From Candidatus Scybalocola faecipullorum (GTDB taxonomy: Bacteria; Bacillota; Clostridia; Lachnospirales; Lachnospiraceae), in assembly GCA_018716485.1 (NCBI GenBank), contig DVJY01000034.1, positions 1 through 64,000 on the forward strand: a DNA stretch of 64,000 bases. Direction: 5' to 3'. Both the position numbers and the translations under genes were made by a program. Under the pieces are notes generated by a model, which worked only from the letters and a program-made list of their open reading frames with translations, did no database searches and was not told the origin of the DNA. The stretch's first letter is position 1, and each line of letters begins with the position of its first letter. Positions 1 through 8,528 of the stretch are shown here, in pieces.

Positions 1-70
1 GTCTCTTCTGTATTTTTCTTGTTCTTACCATGAAAATATGATACCATAAATGTATCTTTGGAGGTGCTTT

Positions 71-1039
71 ATGGAGAGGTTATCAGATTTGCATCGGCAT
101 CTTGACGGGTCTTTAAGTATGCAGACGGTGAGAAGGCTTGCCGGACGGGCACACATCGCGCTGCCTGAGGGTGATGGTGCGCTTGCACCTGTACTGCGTG
201 CGCCGGCAGATTGTGACAGTCTGGATATGTATCTCAGGTGCTTTGATCTTCCGGTACGGTGTATGCAGAGTGCAGAGAATTTGTTTGATGCCGCATATTC
301 GGCAGTGAGTGACGGTGCGATGGAAGGGCTTGCTTACTTGGAACTGAGATTTGCGCCGCTGCTGCATATTGAAGAAGGATTAAGCTGCAGTGATGTCATT
401 GAAAATGTTGTAAACGGCGTGAAAACCGCAGCCGGGGATTTTGGAGTGACTGCCGGGGTTATTGTATGCGGCATGCGTCATATGGCAGTATCAGACAATA
501 TGGACATGCTCAGGAAGGCGGTAAAATTTTTTGATCCTGAGACAGTGGGTATGGTATGGGCGCTAGATATTGCCGGAGGTGAAGCCGATTATCCGACGAT
601 GGTTCAGGCGCCGCTGTTTGAAGAGGCAGTGAAGATGAATATACCTTTTACGATTCATGCAGGCGAATGCGGCAGCGCGGTCAATGTAGCCGATGCGGTA
701 AAACTTGGCGCCCGTCGGATCGGGCATGGCATTGCGCTGATGCATGACCGGGAAGCGATGGCGTACTGCCGGGATTTGGGTGTGACGCTGGAAATGTGTC
801 CGACAAGTAATATTCAGACGAAGGCAGTGACGGATTTTGCGCAGTATCCGCTGCCGCTTTTTCTTGAGCAGGGGCTGAAAGTGACGATCAATACGGATAA
901 CTGCACAGTAAGCAATACTAATATCCATAAGGAGCTTGAGCTTGTCCGCAAAAGTTTCGGATTGTCCGGTGAAACGATGAAGAAGCTTTTGGACAACAGT
1001 ATTTCGAGCCGATTTTATAAAGGCAGAATGATAAAATGA
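71..1039 (+). CDS. add: Adenosine deaminase
   Basis: Predicted cytosolic enzyme that deaminates adenosine/deoxyadenosine to inosine in purine salvage. The 322-residue protein has the metal-binding HxH at residues 8-10 in LHRHLDGSL, HAGE at 196-199 (metal/substrate His and catalytic Glu), a GHG motif around His219, and a TDN motif with Asp276, all typical of the ADA TIM-barrel family at normal length. I chose ATG 71 because GGAGG at 60-64 lies 6 nt upstream; an earlier in-frame ATG at 50 has no ribosome binding site. A weak promoter (TTGTTC, 17 nt, TACCAT) can be seen at about 19-47. The next gene starts only 17 bp downstream, so the two may be co-transcribed. Adenine deaminase or a related amidohydrolase is the alternative. 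Confidence 0.9.
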   Translation: MERLSDLHRHLDGSLSMQTVRRLAGRAHIALPEGDGALAPVLRAPADCDSLDMYLRCFDLPVRCMQSAENLFDAAYSAVSDGAMEGLAYLELRFAPLLHIEEGLSCSDVIENVVNGVKTAAGDFGVTAGVIVCGMRHMAVSDNMDMLRKAVKFFDPETVGMVWALDIAGGEADYPTMVQAPLFEEAVKMNIPFTIHAGECGSAVNVADAVKLGARRIGHGIALMHDREAMAYCRDLGVTLEMCPTSNIQTKAVTDFAQYPLPLFLEQGLKVTINTDNCTVSNTNIHKELELVRKSFGLSGETMKKLLDNSISSRFYKGRMIK

Positions 1040-1056
1040 TTGGGGGGTCATTAACT

Positions 1057-2790
1057 ATGAAAATTATTGATTTTGAAAATGCCAGCTGTAAGCATTGTTA
1101 CAAATGCGTGCGTACATGCAGCGTAAAAGCGATTAAAGTAAAAAATGCGCAGGCACAGATTATGACAGATTACTGCGTGCTCTGCGGCCATTGTCTGGAA
1201 GTCTGTCCTCAGAATGCCAAGACATTTGCCAGCGATCTGGATATGGTCAAATACTATTTGAAACACGGGGAGAAGGTAGCGCTTTCCATTGCGCCGTCAT
1301 ATCTTGGCATTTTTAAATATGATCATCCGGGACAGGTCATCGATGCGCTTAAGAAACTGGGCTTTACTTATGTCCGCGAGACAGCCGAAGGCGCTGCCCT
1401 TGTGACAGAAGCTTATCAGAAGCTGATGGATGAAGGCAAGATGAAAAATATTATTACGACATGCTGCCCGAGTGTCAACGATCTTATCGAAAAGTATTAT
1501 CCGGAACTGACGTCGGATATGGCGCCTGTAGTATCGCCGATGATCGCCCACGGTATGCTTATGAAAGCGATTTACGGCGAGAAGGTCAAAACAGTCTTTG
1601 CCGGACCGTGTATTGCTAAAAAGGAAGAAGCCAGAGATGATGAGCGTACAGAGGGCTACATCGATGCAGTTATTACGTTTGCAGAACTGGAGGCTTGGTT
1701 TAAAGAAGCGGGCATTGATGTTTTTGCATGCAGCAATGTACCGGTGGATAATCCTGATCCGAAGATTAACCGTATGTATCCGGTCAGAAAAGGCGTAATG
1801 ACATCTGTGATGACAGAACACGGCGGCGACGGCTACAAAATGTTTGATATTGACGGCATGGATAACTGCCGGGAACTTTTTGAGGAAATGCGTCAGGGAA
1901 AATTGTCCGGATGTTTTATTGAGGCTAACATGTGTGAAGGCGGATGTGTCAAAGGGCCTGCGGTCAATAAATTAAATATTTCAAGATTTTCATCAACTTT
2001 AGATATTGAGCGTATGGTTGAACATAAAAAAGGCGAGCAGGAACCGGAAGCGCAGACGCTGAATCTGCATAAAGCATTTTATTCCCGGGAAGTTCGTGAG
2101 AAGATGCCGACAGAAGAAGAAATTCAGAAGATATTAAAAGCTACGGGCAAATATAATAAAGATCAGGAGCTTAACTGCGGCGCCTGCGGTTATCCGTCAT
2201 GCCGTGAGAAAGCGATCGCGGTATATCAGGGCAAAGCAGAGCAGGAGATGTGTCTGCCGTATGCATATGAGAGCGCCCATTCCATGTCCAATGTGGTGAT
2301 GGATACGACGCCGAATATGATTCTTATCGTGGATGACCAGCTGAAAATTAAAGAAATGAATAAAAAAGCTGCGGAAGTTTTCGGCGTTGTGCGGGAAGAT
2401 GCCATCCGTTCAATGTATGTTTTTGAGCTTCTGGATACAGCGGATTTTGAATTTGTACTTTCGGAACATACGCCGATTTATCGGAAAAAGATTTATTTGG
2501 AAAGCTACAAGATGACAGTGCTTGAAACCATCGTCTATGTGGCCGGCATGGAGAGCGCTCTTTCCATTTTCCAGGATGTGACAGAGGATGAAAAGCAGCA
2601 GGCCAAAGAGATGTCCACAAAAGTGGAAGTTGTGGATATTGCCCAGCAGGTTATTGAAAAGCAGATGATGGTCGCGCAGGAAATCGCCGGGCTTCTGGGA
2701 GAAACGACAGCGGAGACAAAGGCCATTTTGATGAAGCTGCGTTCCCTTGTGCTGCCTCAGGATGAATCATCCGGAAAAAATAAGAGGTAG
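1057..2790 (+). CDS. Sensory-type [FeFe]-hydrogenase: ferredoxin, H-cluster, FeS and PAS domains
   Basis: This 577-residue protein starts with two 4Fe-4S ferredoxin motifs (CxxCxxCxxxC type, about residues 8-55). The [FeFe]-hydrogenase large-subunit domain follows, with H-cluster ligands in TTCCPS, GPCIAKKEE and CEGGC. A further CGACGYPSC iron-sulfur motif (about residue 375) and a PAS domain (about 410-510) come next. There is no HydB/HydC partner or maturase nearby. The PAS domain, together with a SpoIIE-type phosphatase starting 5 bp downstream, matches the architecture known for sensory (HydS-like, group C/D) hydrogenases, which are thought to sense H2 or redox state rather than produce gas. 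ATG 1057 is preferred over ATG 1036 because GGGGGG at 1042-1047 lies upstream. The sensory role is inference. Confidence 0.85.
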   Translation: MKIIDFENASCKHCYKCVRTCSVKAIKVKNAQAQIMTDYCVLCGHCLEVCPQNAKTFASDLDMVKYYLKHGEKVALSIAPSYLGIFKYDHPGQVIDALKKLGFTYVRETAEGAALVTEAYQKLMDEGKMKNIITTCCPSVNDLIEKYYPELTSDMAPVVSPMIAHGMLMKAIYGEKVKTVFAGPCIAKKEEARDDERTEGYIDAVITFAELEAWFKEAGIDVFACSNVPVDNPDPKINRMYPVRKGVMTSVMTEHGGDGYKMFDIDGMDNCRELFEEMRQGKLSGCFIEANMCEGGCVKGPAVNKLNISRFSSTLDIERMVEHKKGEQEPEAQTLNLHKAFYSREVREKMPTEEEIQKILKATGKYNKDQELNCGACGYPSCREKAIAVYQGKAEQEMCLPYAYESAHSMSNVVMDTTPNMILIVDDQLKIKEMNKKAAEVFGVVREDAIRSMYVFELLDTADFEFVLSEHTPIYRKKIYLESYKMTVLETIVYVAGMESALSIFQDVTEDEKQQAKEMSTKVEVVDIAQQVIEKQMMVAQEIAGLLGETTAETKAILMKLRSLVLPQDESSGKNKR

Positions 2791-2794
2791 ACCT

Positions 2795-3958
2795 ATGAGT
2801 GTTAGTATTGATGTGGCATGGAAAAGCCTGAATAAATATACCGAAGAATTGTGCGGCGATAAAGTCGAGATTTTAAAGAAATCCGATTCGGATGTTGTGA
2901 TTTTATCTGACGGTATGGGCAGCGGCGTCAAGGCTAATATTTTGGCGACGCTGACTTCCAAAATTTTGAAAACCATGTTTGACCATGATTTATCCATTGA
3001 AGAATCCGTAGAAACAATTGCAAAGACACTGCCGGTCTGCCAAGTCAGGGGCGTTGCCTACTCAACCTTCAGTATTCTGCAGATTTTTCACAGCGGCGAG
3101 GCTTATCTGGCGGAATTTGATAATCCGGCCTGCATATTTATCCGGGATGGCAAGGTGGTGGACATTCCTTTTGAGACGAAGGATATCGAAGGAAAGAAAA
3201 TCCGGGAATATCGGTTTCATGTGAAGGTCAATGACTGTTTTGTGCTGATGAGCGACGGCACAATCTATGCCGGTGTGGGAGAACTTTTAAATTTCGGATG
3301 GACGTGGGAAAGTATTGCAGATTATACGCTTAAATGCACAAAAGATACATTATCAGCCGGCCGTCTGGCGGCAATGCTGTCGGATGCCTGCAATGATCTG
3401 TATATGGCCCGTCCGGGCGATGATACGACGGTGGCTGTGGTGCGTGTGTTTGAACAGCATATTGTCAATATTTTTACCGGGCCTCCGGCTTCAAAAGCAG
3501 ATGACGGCAAAGTAATGAGGGCATTTATGGCTTCTGAAGGTATGCATATTGTGTGCGGCGGCACAACTGCAAAAATTGCTTCAGCACATGTTGGTGCGCC
3601 GATACTGCCAAATGATGACGGTACAAAAGAAGTGCCTCCGACATCGCGGATCCGGGGAATGGATCTGGTAACAGAAGGTGTGCTGACGCTGAATAAAACG
3701 CTGAATCTGCTCCGGCAGTTTGACGCCGGGGATGCGGATATCGCCTTTTTTGATGAACTTGACGAGAACAACGGCGCTTCCCGCCTTGCGTCTATTATTT
3801 TGGAGCAGTGTACGGATGTACGGATGTTCGTCGGCACAGCGGCCAATGAAGCACAGCAGCAGATCGGCTTTGATGTCAGCGTGCGCAGCAATATCGTGGA
3901 ACAGCTGAAAAAAGTGCTTGAAAGTCTTGGCAAACGTGTGGAAGTCATGTATTATTGA
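2795..3958 (+). CDS. SpoIIE-type PP2C serine phosphatase, partner of the hydrogenase-like sensor
   Basis: A 387-residue protein with a PP2C/SpoIIE-like domain in its N-terminal half: the metal-binding motif SDGMGSG near residues 33-39, a second acidic motif around LMSDGTIYAG, and RPGDDTTVAVV closing the domain. Such phosphatases dephosphorylate serine on anti-anti-sigma-like proteins. About 160 C-terminal residues are not recognised. No membrane segment is apparent, so unlike SpoIIE itself it looks soluble. ATG 2795 is used because AGAGG lies 5-6 nt upstream; a longer in-frame opening overlaps the previous gene. The 4-bp gap to the hydrogenase-like gene implies co-transcription and a shared signalling task, perhaps redox or H2 level transmitted by protein dephosphorylation (inference). 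Confidence 0.85.
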   Translation: MSVSIDVAWKSLNKYTEELCGDKVEILKKSDSDVVILSDGMGSGVKANILATLTSKILKTMFDHDLSIEESVETIAKTLPVCQVRGVAYSTFSILQIFHSGEAYLAEFDNPACIFIRDGKVVDIPFETKDIEGKKIREYRFHVKVNDCFVLMSDGTIYAGVGELLNFGWTWESIADYTLKCTKDTLSAGRLAAMLSDACNDLYMARPGDDTTVAVVRVFEQHIVNIFTGPPASKADDGKVMRAFMASEGMHIVCGGTTAKIASAHVGAPILPNDDGTKEVPPTSRIRGMDLVTEGVLTLNKTLNLLRQFDAGDADIAFFDELDENNGASRLASIILEQCTDVRMFVGTAANEAQQQIGFDVSVRSNIVEQLKKVLESLGKRVEVMYY

Positions 3959-3996
3959 TGCGGTAATCAAGTGAGATCGCGGCATGGAGGATTAAG

Positions 3997-4992
3997 ATGA
4001 AAGACAGCTATGGCAGAAAAATTGAATATGTGCGCATTTCAGTGACAGACAGATGTAATCTTCGATGCATATACTGTATGCCGGAACATGGTGTGACATG
4101 GCGTCCCCGTGAGGAGATGCTGACTTATGAGGAAATCGTGCGTTTGACCGGTATTCTGGCGGCTATGGGGGTGAAAAAGGTGCGCCTGACCGGCGGAGAA
4201 CCGCTGGTGCGGCCAAAACTGCACCGGCTTGTCGGAGCGCTTAAAGCGGTGCCGGGAATAGACCAGGTGATGCTTACGACCAACGGGCTGCTGCTGAAGG
4301 AGATGCTTCCAAAGCTTATGGAAGCAGGACTGGATGGTGTCAATATCAGTCTGGATACGACAGATGCCGATCAGTACGCCTTTTTAACACGCAGCAGCCC
4401 GAAAACGCTGCAGACGGTGCTGGAAGCTGTGGATGCCGCATTGTCGTATCCGCAGCTGACAGTCAAAATTAATTGCATGCCGATGAGGGGCATCAATGAA
4501 GAAAATCTCAGAGATTTGGCTGATAAAGCCAAAGATCGGCCGCTGGCCGTGCGTTTTATTGAAATGATGCCTCTGGGACAGGGATGCGGCTTTGAGCCGG
4601 TGCCTGAAGATGAAGTGAAGCAAAAGCTGGGAATCAGCGGAACGATGAGTGAAAAGACCGGCGAATCCGCCGGAGGTCCGTGTGTTTACTATCGGCCGGA
4701 GGGCTTTCGCGGAAAGATTGGTTTTATAAGTGCAGTTTCCCACAAGTTTTGTTCGGGATGCAACCGGGTGCGCCTGACCGGGGAAGGCTTTTTAAAGACA
4801 TGTCTTCAATCTTCGGCAGGCGTTGATCTAAAAGCAATTTTGCGCGGCGGGCAGTCTCCGGAGGAAGTTGACATAAAACTTAAATCGGCGATTGAAGCAG
4901 CCATTGCCAAAAAGCCGAAAGAACATCATTTTGGCGCCAAAGAGACAGAAGAAACAGCAGAAACGAGAAAAATGTTTCAGATCGGAGGTTAA
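3997..4992 (+). CDS. moaA: GTP 3',8-cyclase MoaA (molybdenum cofactor biosynthesis)
   Basis: Radical SAM enzyme for the first step of molybdenum cofactor synthesis, converting GTP to cyclic pyranopterin precursor. The N-terminal SAM cluster is Cys20/Cys24/Cys27 in CNLRCIYC. The C-terminal substrate-binding cluster is Cys252, Cys255 and Cys269 (CSGC...TC). The protein ends in a GG dipeptide, as expected for MoaA. Length (331 residues) is normal. A clear GGAGG lies upstream of the ATG. The stop codon is 1 bp from the start of the MOSC-MogA gene, so these form a small cofactor operon. moaC, moaD/E and moeA are not in this window. Confidence 0.95.
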   Translation: MKDSYGRKIEYVRISVTDRCNLRCIYCMPEHGVTWRPREEMLTYEEIVRLTGILAAMGVKKVRLTGGEPLVRPKLHRLVGALKAVPGIDQVMLTTNGLLLKEMLPKLMEAGLDGVNISLDTTDADQYAFLTRSSPKTLQTVLEAVDAALSYPQLTVKINCMPMRGINEENLRDLADKAKDRPLAVRFIEMMPLGQGCGFEPVPEDEVKQKLGISGTMSEKTGESAGGPCVYYRPEGFRGKIGFISAVSHKFCSGCNRVRLTGEGFLKTCLQSSAGVDLKAILRGGQSPEEVDIKLKSAIEAAIAKKPKEHHFGAKETEETAETRKMFQIGG

Positions 4993-4993
4993 T

Positions 4994-5986
4994 ATGGGCC
5001 GGGTATTGGCAGTATGTATCAGTGAGAAGCGGGGAACACAAAAAAAGAATATTCATCATGCGCGGCTGATACCGCACTGGGGGATTGAAGGCGACGCCCA
5101 TGGAGGGCGCTGGCACCGGCAGGTCAGTCTTTTATCGGCAGAGCGCATCAATGATTTTAAAAACCGGGGCGCAGTGATTGAGGATGGCGCTTTCGGTGAA
5201 AATCTGATCGTGGAAGGTTTTGATTTTAAACAATTTCCGGTGGGTACTGTCTTTGCCTGCGGCGATGTTTTGCTGGAGATGACACAGATCGGCAAAGAAT
5301 GTCATGCCCATTGCCGGATTTATCAGGTTATGGGCGACTGTATCATGCCAAGGGAAGGCGTGTTCGCAAGGGTGCTTCGGGGTGGTGAGATCAGCGAAGG
5401 TGATGAGATGACGGTCGTATCGCGGGCAAAATTGTCGGCAGCCATTTCGCCTTCGGATGAAGAAAAGTCGGGCAGCGGACTGAGCGCGGCAGTGATCACC
5501 GTGAGTGATAAAGGCTATGCCGGTCAGCGGCAGGATACCGGCGGTCCTTTGGCTGCTCAGATACTGGCAGATAACGGCTATACCATCCGTTATGCGGCGG
5601 TTGTGCCTGATGAACAGACAGAAATTGAGGCGGCGCTGAAGCTGTGCGCCGATGTGAGAAATATTGATCTGATCGTGACCACCGGGGGCACGGGATTTTC
5701 CGTGCGCGATGTGACGCCGGAGGCGACGTGTGCCGTCTGTACACGGATGGCGCCGGGCATTGCGGAGGCAATGCGTGCTGCGAGTATGAAAGTGACCAAT
5801 AAGGGGATGCTCTCACGAGCAGCCAGCGGTATTAGGGCGAAGTCGCTGATCATCAATCTGCCGGGCAGTCCCAAAGCTGTGCGGGAAAATCTTGAAGCGG
5901 TGATTGAGCCGCTGGCGCACGGCATTCGTATTTTAAAAGGAACAGAAGGCGAGTGCGGACATTCGGATGAACACGGAAAAGAGTGA
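4994..5986 (+). CDS. MOSC domain / MogA-type molybdopterin adenylyltransferase fusion
   Basis: A 330-residue two-domain protein. Residues 1-150 form a MOSC domain (GDAHGG, conserved Cys in KECHAHC), a family tied to sulfur or molybdenum cofactor carriage. Residues about 155-325 form a MoaB/Mog domain with VITVSDKG, TTGGTG, RDVTPEAT and LPGSPKA motifs, which adenylates molybdopterin before metal insertion. The MOSC-MogA fusion is found in Clostridia and fits its place behind moaA. ATG 4994 is supported by GGAGG at 4984-4988 just inside the moaA end. The stop overlaps the ATG of the following response regulator (TGATG), although that gene probably serves another system. Confidence 0.9.
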   Translation: MGRVLAVCISEKRGTQKKNIHHARLIPHWGIEGDAHGGRWHRQVSLLSAERINDFKNRGAVIEDGAFGENLIVEGFDFKQFPVGTVFACGDVLLEMTQIGKECHAHCRIYQVMGDCIMPREGVFARVLRGGEISEGDEMTVVSRAKLSAAISPSDEEKSGSGLSAAVITVSDKGYAGQRQDTGGPLAAQILADNGYTIRYAAVVPDEQTEIEAALKLCADVRNIDLIVTTGGTGFSVRDVTPEATCAVCTRMAPGIAEAMRAASMKVTNKGMLSRAASGIRAKSLIINLPGSPKAVRENLEAVIEPLAHGIRILKGTEGECGHSDEHGKE

Positions 5987-6666
5987 TGAGCATGACGGAT
6001 ATTTTAATTGTGGAAGATGACAGTGTGATAGCTCAGGGACTTGCCTATGCGCTGGAAGGCGAAGGCTGGCAGACTGCGCTGGCAGCCACGGGGACAGTCG
6101 CGCGCCAAATGATCAGTGAGCGGATCTTTGACCTGATTCTCCTTGATGTGACATTGCCGGATGACACAGGATATGAATTATGTAAACTTATTAAGAGCAA
6201 ATCGGATACACCGATCATTTTCCTGACAGCATGCGATGACGAGGTCAATGTGGTCATGGGACTGGATATGGGCGCCGATGATTATGTGACAAAGCCTTTC
6301 AGAATCCGGGAACTGGTTTCAAGAATCAAGACTGTGCTCAGGCGCACGAGCGGTCATAAGTATCAGGATATGATGTCTATCGGCGATGTGACTGTGAATC
6401 TGGCACAGGCAAAAGTATACAAAGATCAGCAGGAAGTGCTTTTAACAGCGCTGGAATACAGACTGCTGCTGACGCTGATTTTAAACAGAGGGCAGGTAAT
6501 GTCAAGAAATCAGCTGCTTGAAAGTATATGGGATGTCAGCGGCGACTTTGTCAATGATAATACATTGACGGTTTATATGAAGCGGCTGAGGGAAAAGCTG
6601 GAAGATGTACCGGCAAGCCCGAAGCTGATCAAAACTGTCCGGGGCATTGGCTATATACTGCAGTGA
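5986..6666 (+). CDS. OmpR-family response regulator (BceR-like)
   Basis: A 226-residue regulator: receiver domain with acidic pocket VEDD, phospho-acceptor Asp54 in LLDVTLPDD and the conserved Lys in TKPF, then an OmpR/PhoB winged helix ending in VRGIGYIL. It is followed by a histidine kinase and then by an ABC ATPase plus FtsX permease, the arrangement seen in Bce-type peptide-antibiotic sensing and detoxification modules. Three start codons are close together (GTG 5983, ATG 5986, ATG 5992); ATG 5986 is chosen for its TGATG coupling with the upstream stop. GTCAC direct repeats upstream of the ABC genes are a candidate binding site. Confidence 0.92.
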   Translation: MSMTDILIVEDDSVIAQGLAYALEGEGWQTALAATGTVARQMISERIFDLILLDVTLPDDTGYELCKLIKSKSDTPIIFLTACDDEVNVVMGLDMGADDYVTKPFRIRELVSRIKTVLRRTSGHKYQDMMSIGDVTVNLAQAKVYKDQQEVLLTALEYRLLLTLILNRGQVMSRNQLLESIWDVSGDFVNDNTLTVYMKRLREKLEDVPASPKLIKTVRGIGYILQ

Positions 6667-6707
6667 GCGGGCCGGCAGGCGGCGGATATGGAGGACAGTG
6701 AGAGAAC

Positions 6708-7709
6708 ATGTGGAAGAACAGAGAGTTTAAATGGCTGGTGGCGGCGGCAGCGGCAGCGCTGATTACCGCCGTGATTTTATGTGTGCGCGCACCGGCAGCG
6801 GCCGCTCAGATCATTACTTTGGAGCTGGCGGTGATGACAGCGCTGTACATCGGACTGACGGCATGGCGGTATTATAAACTGAGGAATCTGTCCGACTATC
6901 TTCATGACTTGTCGGATGGCAGCGAAAGCCTTGCCCTTAAAGAGTATAAAGAAGGAGAACTCAGCTATCTTCAAAGTGAGATTTATAAATTGACAGTGAA
7001 GCTTCAGGAGCAGGCAGAACTGCTTCAAAAGGATAAAAACTATTTGGCAGATGCTATTTCTGATATTTCCCATCAGCTGAAAACCCCGGTCACTTCCATG
7101 CGGGTGATGACGGATCTGCTCGCTGACAGCAGGCTGCCCGAGGAAAAACGGGCACAGTTTACGAAGAATCTGGAGCATCAGATTGACCGTCTGGAATGGC
7201 TTGTAACAGCGCTTTTGAAAATGGCCAAACTGGATGCGGGTGCTGTACAGTTTAAAAATGAAAGTTTTCCTGTCCGGTCGCTTATTGACCGGGCATCGGA
7301 GCATCTGCTCATTCCAATGGAATTAAAAAATGTGGCCTTTCAAGTGCATGGCGCTCCGACGCTTGTTATGGCTGGCGATGAGGCATGGCTTAGTGAAGCT
7401 GTGGCTAATATTTTAAAAAACTGTATGGAGCATACGCCGCCGGGCGGTAAGGTGACTGCGGCGTATGAACAAAATGCGCTGTATACACAGATTCGCATCA
7501 GTGATACGGGAAGCGGCATTGCGCCGGAAGATCTGCCGTACATATTTGATCGGTTTTATAAAGGGAAAAATGTCGGCGCAGACAGCGTAGGCATCGGGTT
7601 GGCGATGGCCAAGCAGATTATTCAAAAAATGAACGGAACCATTCAGGTGGAAAAGACATCGGCATCGGGAACCGTTTTTGCCGTACGGCTCTACCGAAGT
7701 TTAAAGTGA
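6708..7709 (+). CDS. Membrane histidine kinase, intramembrane-sensing (BceS-like) type
   Basis: A 333-residue kinase with two N-terminal membrane helices (about residues 9-30 and 34-52) separated by almost no extracellular loop. The HisKA motif is DISHQLKTP with phospho-acceptor His122, and the HATPase domain has N-box KNCMEH, DTGSGI and GIGLAM. Kinases without a sensor loop next to a large FtsX permease usually receive their signal from that transporter. It sits 41 bp behind the response regulator. A strong terminator overlaps its stop codon, so the ABC genes need their own promoter. The substrate is likely an antimicrobial peptide, but this is inferred from family context. Confidence 0.9.
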   Translation: MWKNREFKWLVAAAAAALITAVILCVRAPAAAAQIITLELAVMTALYIGLTAWRYYKLRNLSDYLHDLSDGSESLALKEYKEGELSYLQSEIYKLTVKLQEQAELLQKDKNYLADAISDISHQLKTPVTSMRVMTDLLADSRLPEEKRAQFTKNLEHQIDRLEWLVTALLKMAKLDAGAVQFKNESFPVRSLIDRASEHLLIPMELKNVAFQVHGAPTLVMAGDEAWLSEAVANILKNCMEHTPPGGKVTAAYEQNALYTQIRISDTGSGIAPEDLPYIFDRFYKGKNVGADSVGIGLAMAKQIIQKMNGTIQVEKTSASGTVFAVRLYRSLK

Positions 7710-7727
7710 CAGAAATGTCACTTTTTT
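7705..7727 (+). terminator. Rho-independent terminator after the histidine kinase
   Basis: AGTGACA and TGTCACT form a 7-bp stem with a tiny loop, followed by a run of seven Ts. The stem begins inside the stop region of the kinase gene. Its right arm also supplies the first GTCAC repeat of the candidate operator downstream. Confidence 0.75.
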
Positions 7728-7760
7728 TGTCACTGGAAAGTCACCTTAAAAGTGTATATT
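7717..7760 (+). promoter_or_regulatory. Candidate response-regulator site and promoter for the ABC transporter
   Basis: Three direct GTCAC repeats start at 7717, 7729 and 7740, spaced 12 and 11 bp, about one helical turn as in OmpR-family sites. A -10 hexamer TATATT lies at 7755-7760, and the matching -35 position (7732-7737) is poor and sits within the repeats. This is what an activator-dependent promoter looks like. Seen: the repeats and spacing. Inferred: binding by the adjacent regulator. Confidence 0.5.
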
Positions 7761-7817
7761 AAAAACTGTAAACAGAACCAAGCAGGCGCATGGCGCCGGT
7801 AAACGGAGGTTATGGAC

Positions 7818-8528
7818 ATGGAAATTCTTAAAGTAGAACATTTATCTAAAATTTACGGCAAAGGAGAGACAGCTGTCCGCGCTTTGGATGACATTTCTTT
7901 TACAGTGGAAAAAGGTGAATTTACAGCGATTATCGGGCCGTCCGGCTCTGGAAAGTCCACATTGCTGCATTTGATCGGCGGCGTTGATTTTCCAACATCG
8001 GGCAAAGTAATCATAGACGGCACGGACATTTATAAGCTGAATGAAACAAAACTGGCCATTTTCAGAAGGCGTCAGATCGGACTGATCTATCAGTTTTATA
8101 ATTTAATTCCCGTGCTGAATGTGAAGGAAAATCTTTCTCTGCCGCTGCTTTTGGATGGACGAAAGGCAGATGAAAACCGTCTCGGTAATATTATTAAAAT
8201 GCTTGGACTTCAAAAGAGGATCAATCACCTGCCCAACCAGCTTTCCGGCGGGCAGCAGCAGCGTGTGTCCATTGGGCGGGCGCTGATCAATCATCCGGCG
8301 CTTGTGCTGGCCGATGAGCCGACCGGCAATTTGGATCGGAAAAACAGTCATGAAATCATAGAACTTTTGAAAATGTCCAACAGAGAGTTTAATCAGACGC
8401 TGATTCTTATTACCCATGATGAGAGTATTGCACTTCAGGCGGACCGGATCATCACAATCGAGGATGGAAAAATTACAGGTGATGAGCGGATCAGAAACAG
8501 AACAGCCGGTTCGGGGGTGATGGGATGA
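7818..8528 (+). CDS. ABC transporter ATPase (BceA/MacB/LolD-like)
   Basis: A 236-residue nucleotide-binding subunit: Walker A GPSGSGKST at residues 40-48, a Q-loop in IYQFYNLIP, signature LSGGQQQR, Walker B LVLADEPT and the H-loop ITHDE. The sequence belongs to the family that drives FtsX/MacB permeases in peptide export or detoxification. ATG 7818 is chosen because GGAGG at 7805-7809 is 8 nt away; ATG 7812 would be only 2 nt from it. The TGA overlaps the ATG of the permease (ATGA), so translation is coupled. Confidence 0.93.
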   Translation: MEILKVEHLSKIYGKGETAVRALDDISFTVEKGEFTAIIGPSGSGKSTLLHLIGGVDFPTSGKVIIDGTDIYKLNETKLAIFRRRQIGLIYQFYNLIPVLNVKENLSLPLLLDGRKADENRLGNIIKMLGLQKRINHLPNQLSGGQQQRVSIGRALINHPALVLADEPTGNLDRKNSHEIIELLKMSNREFNQTLILITHDESIALQADRIITIEDGKITGDERIRNRTAGSGVMG

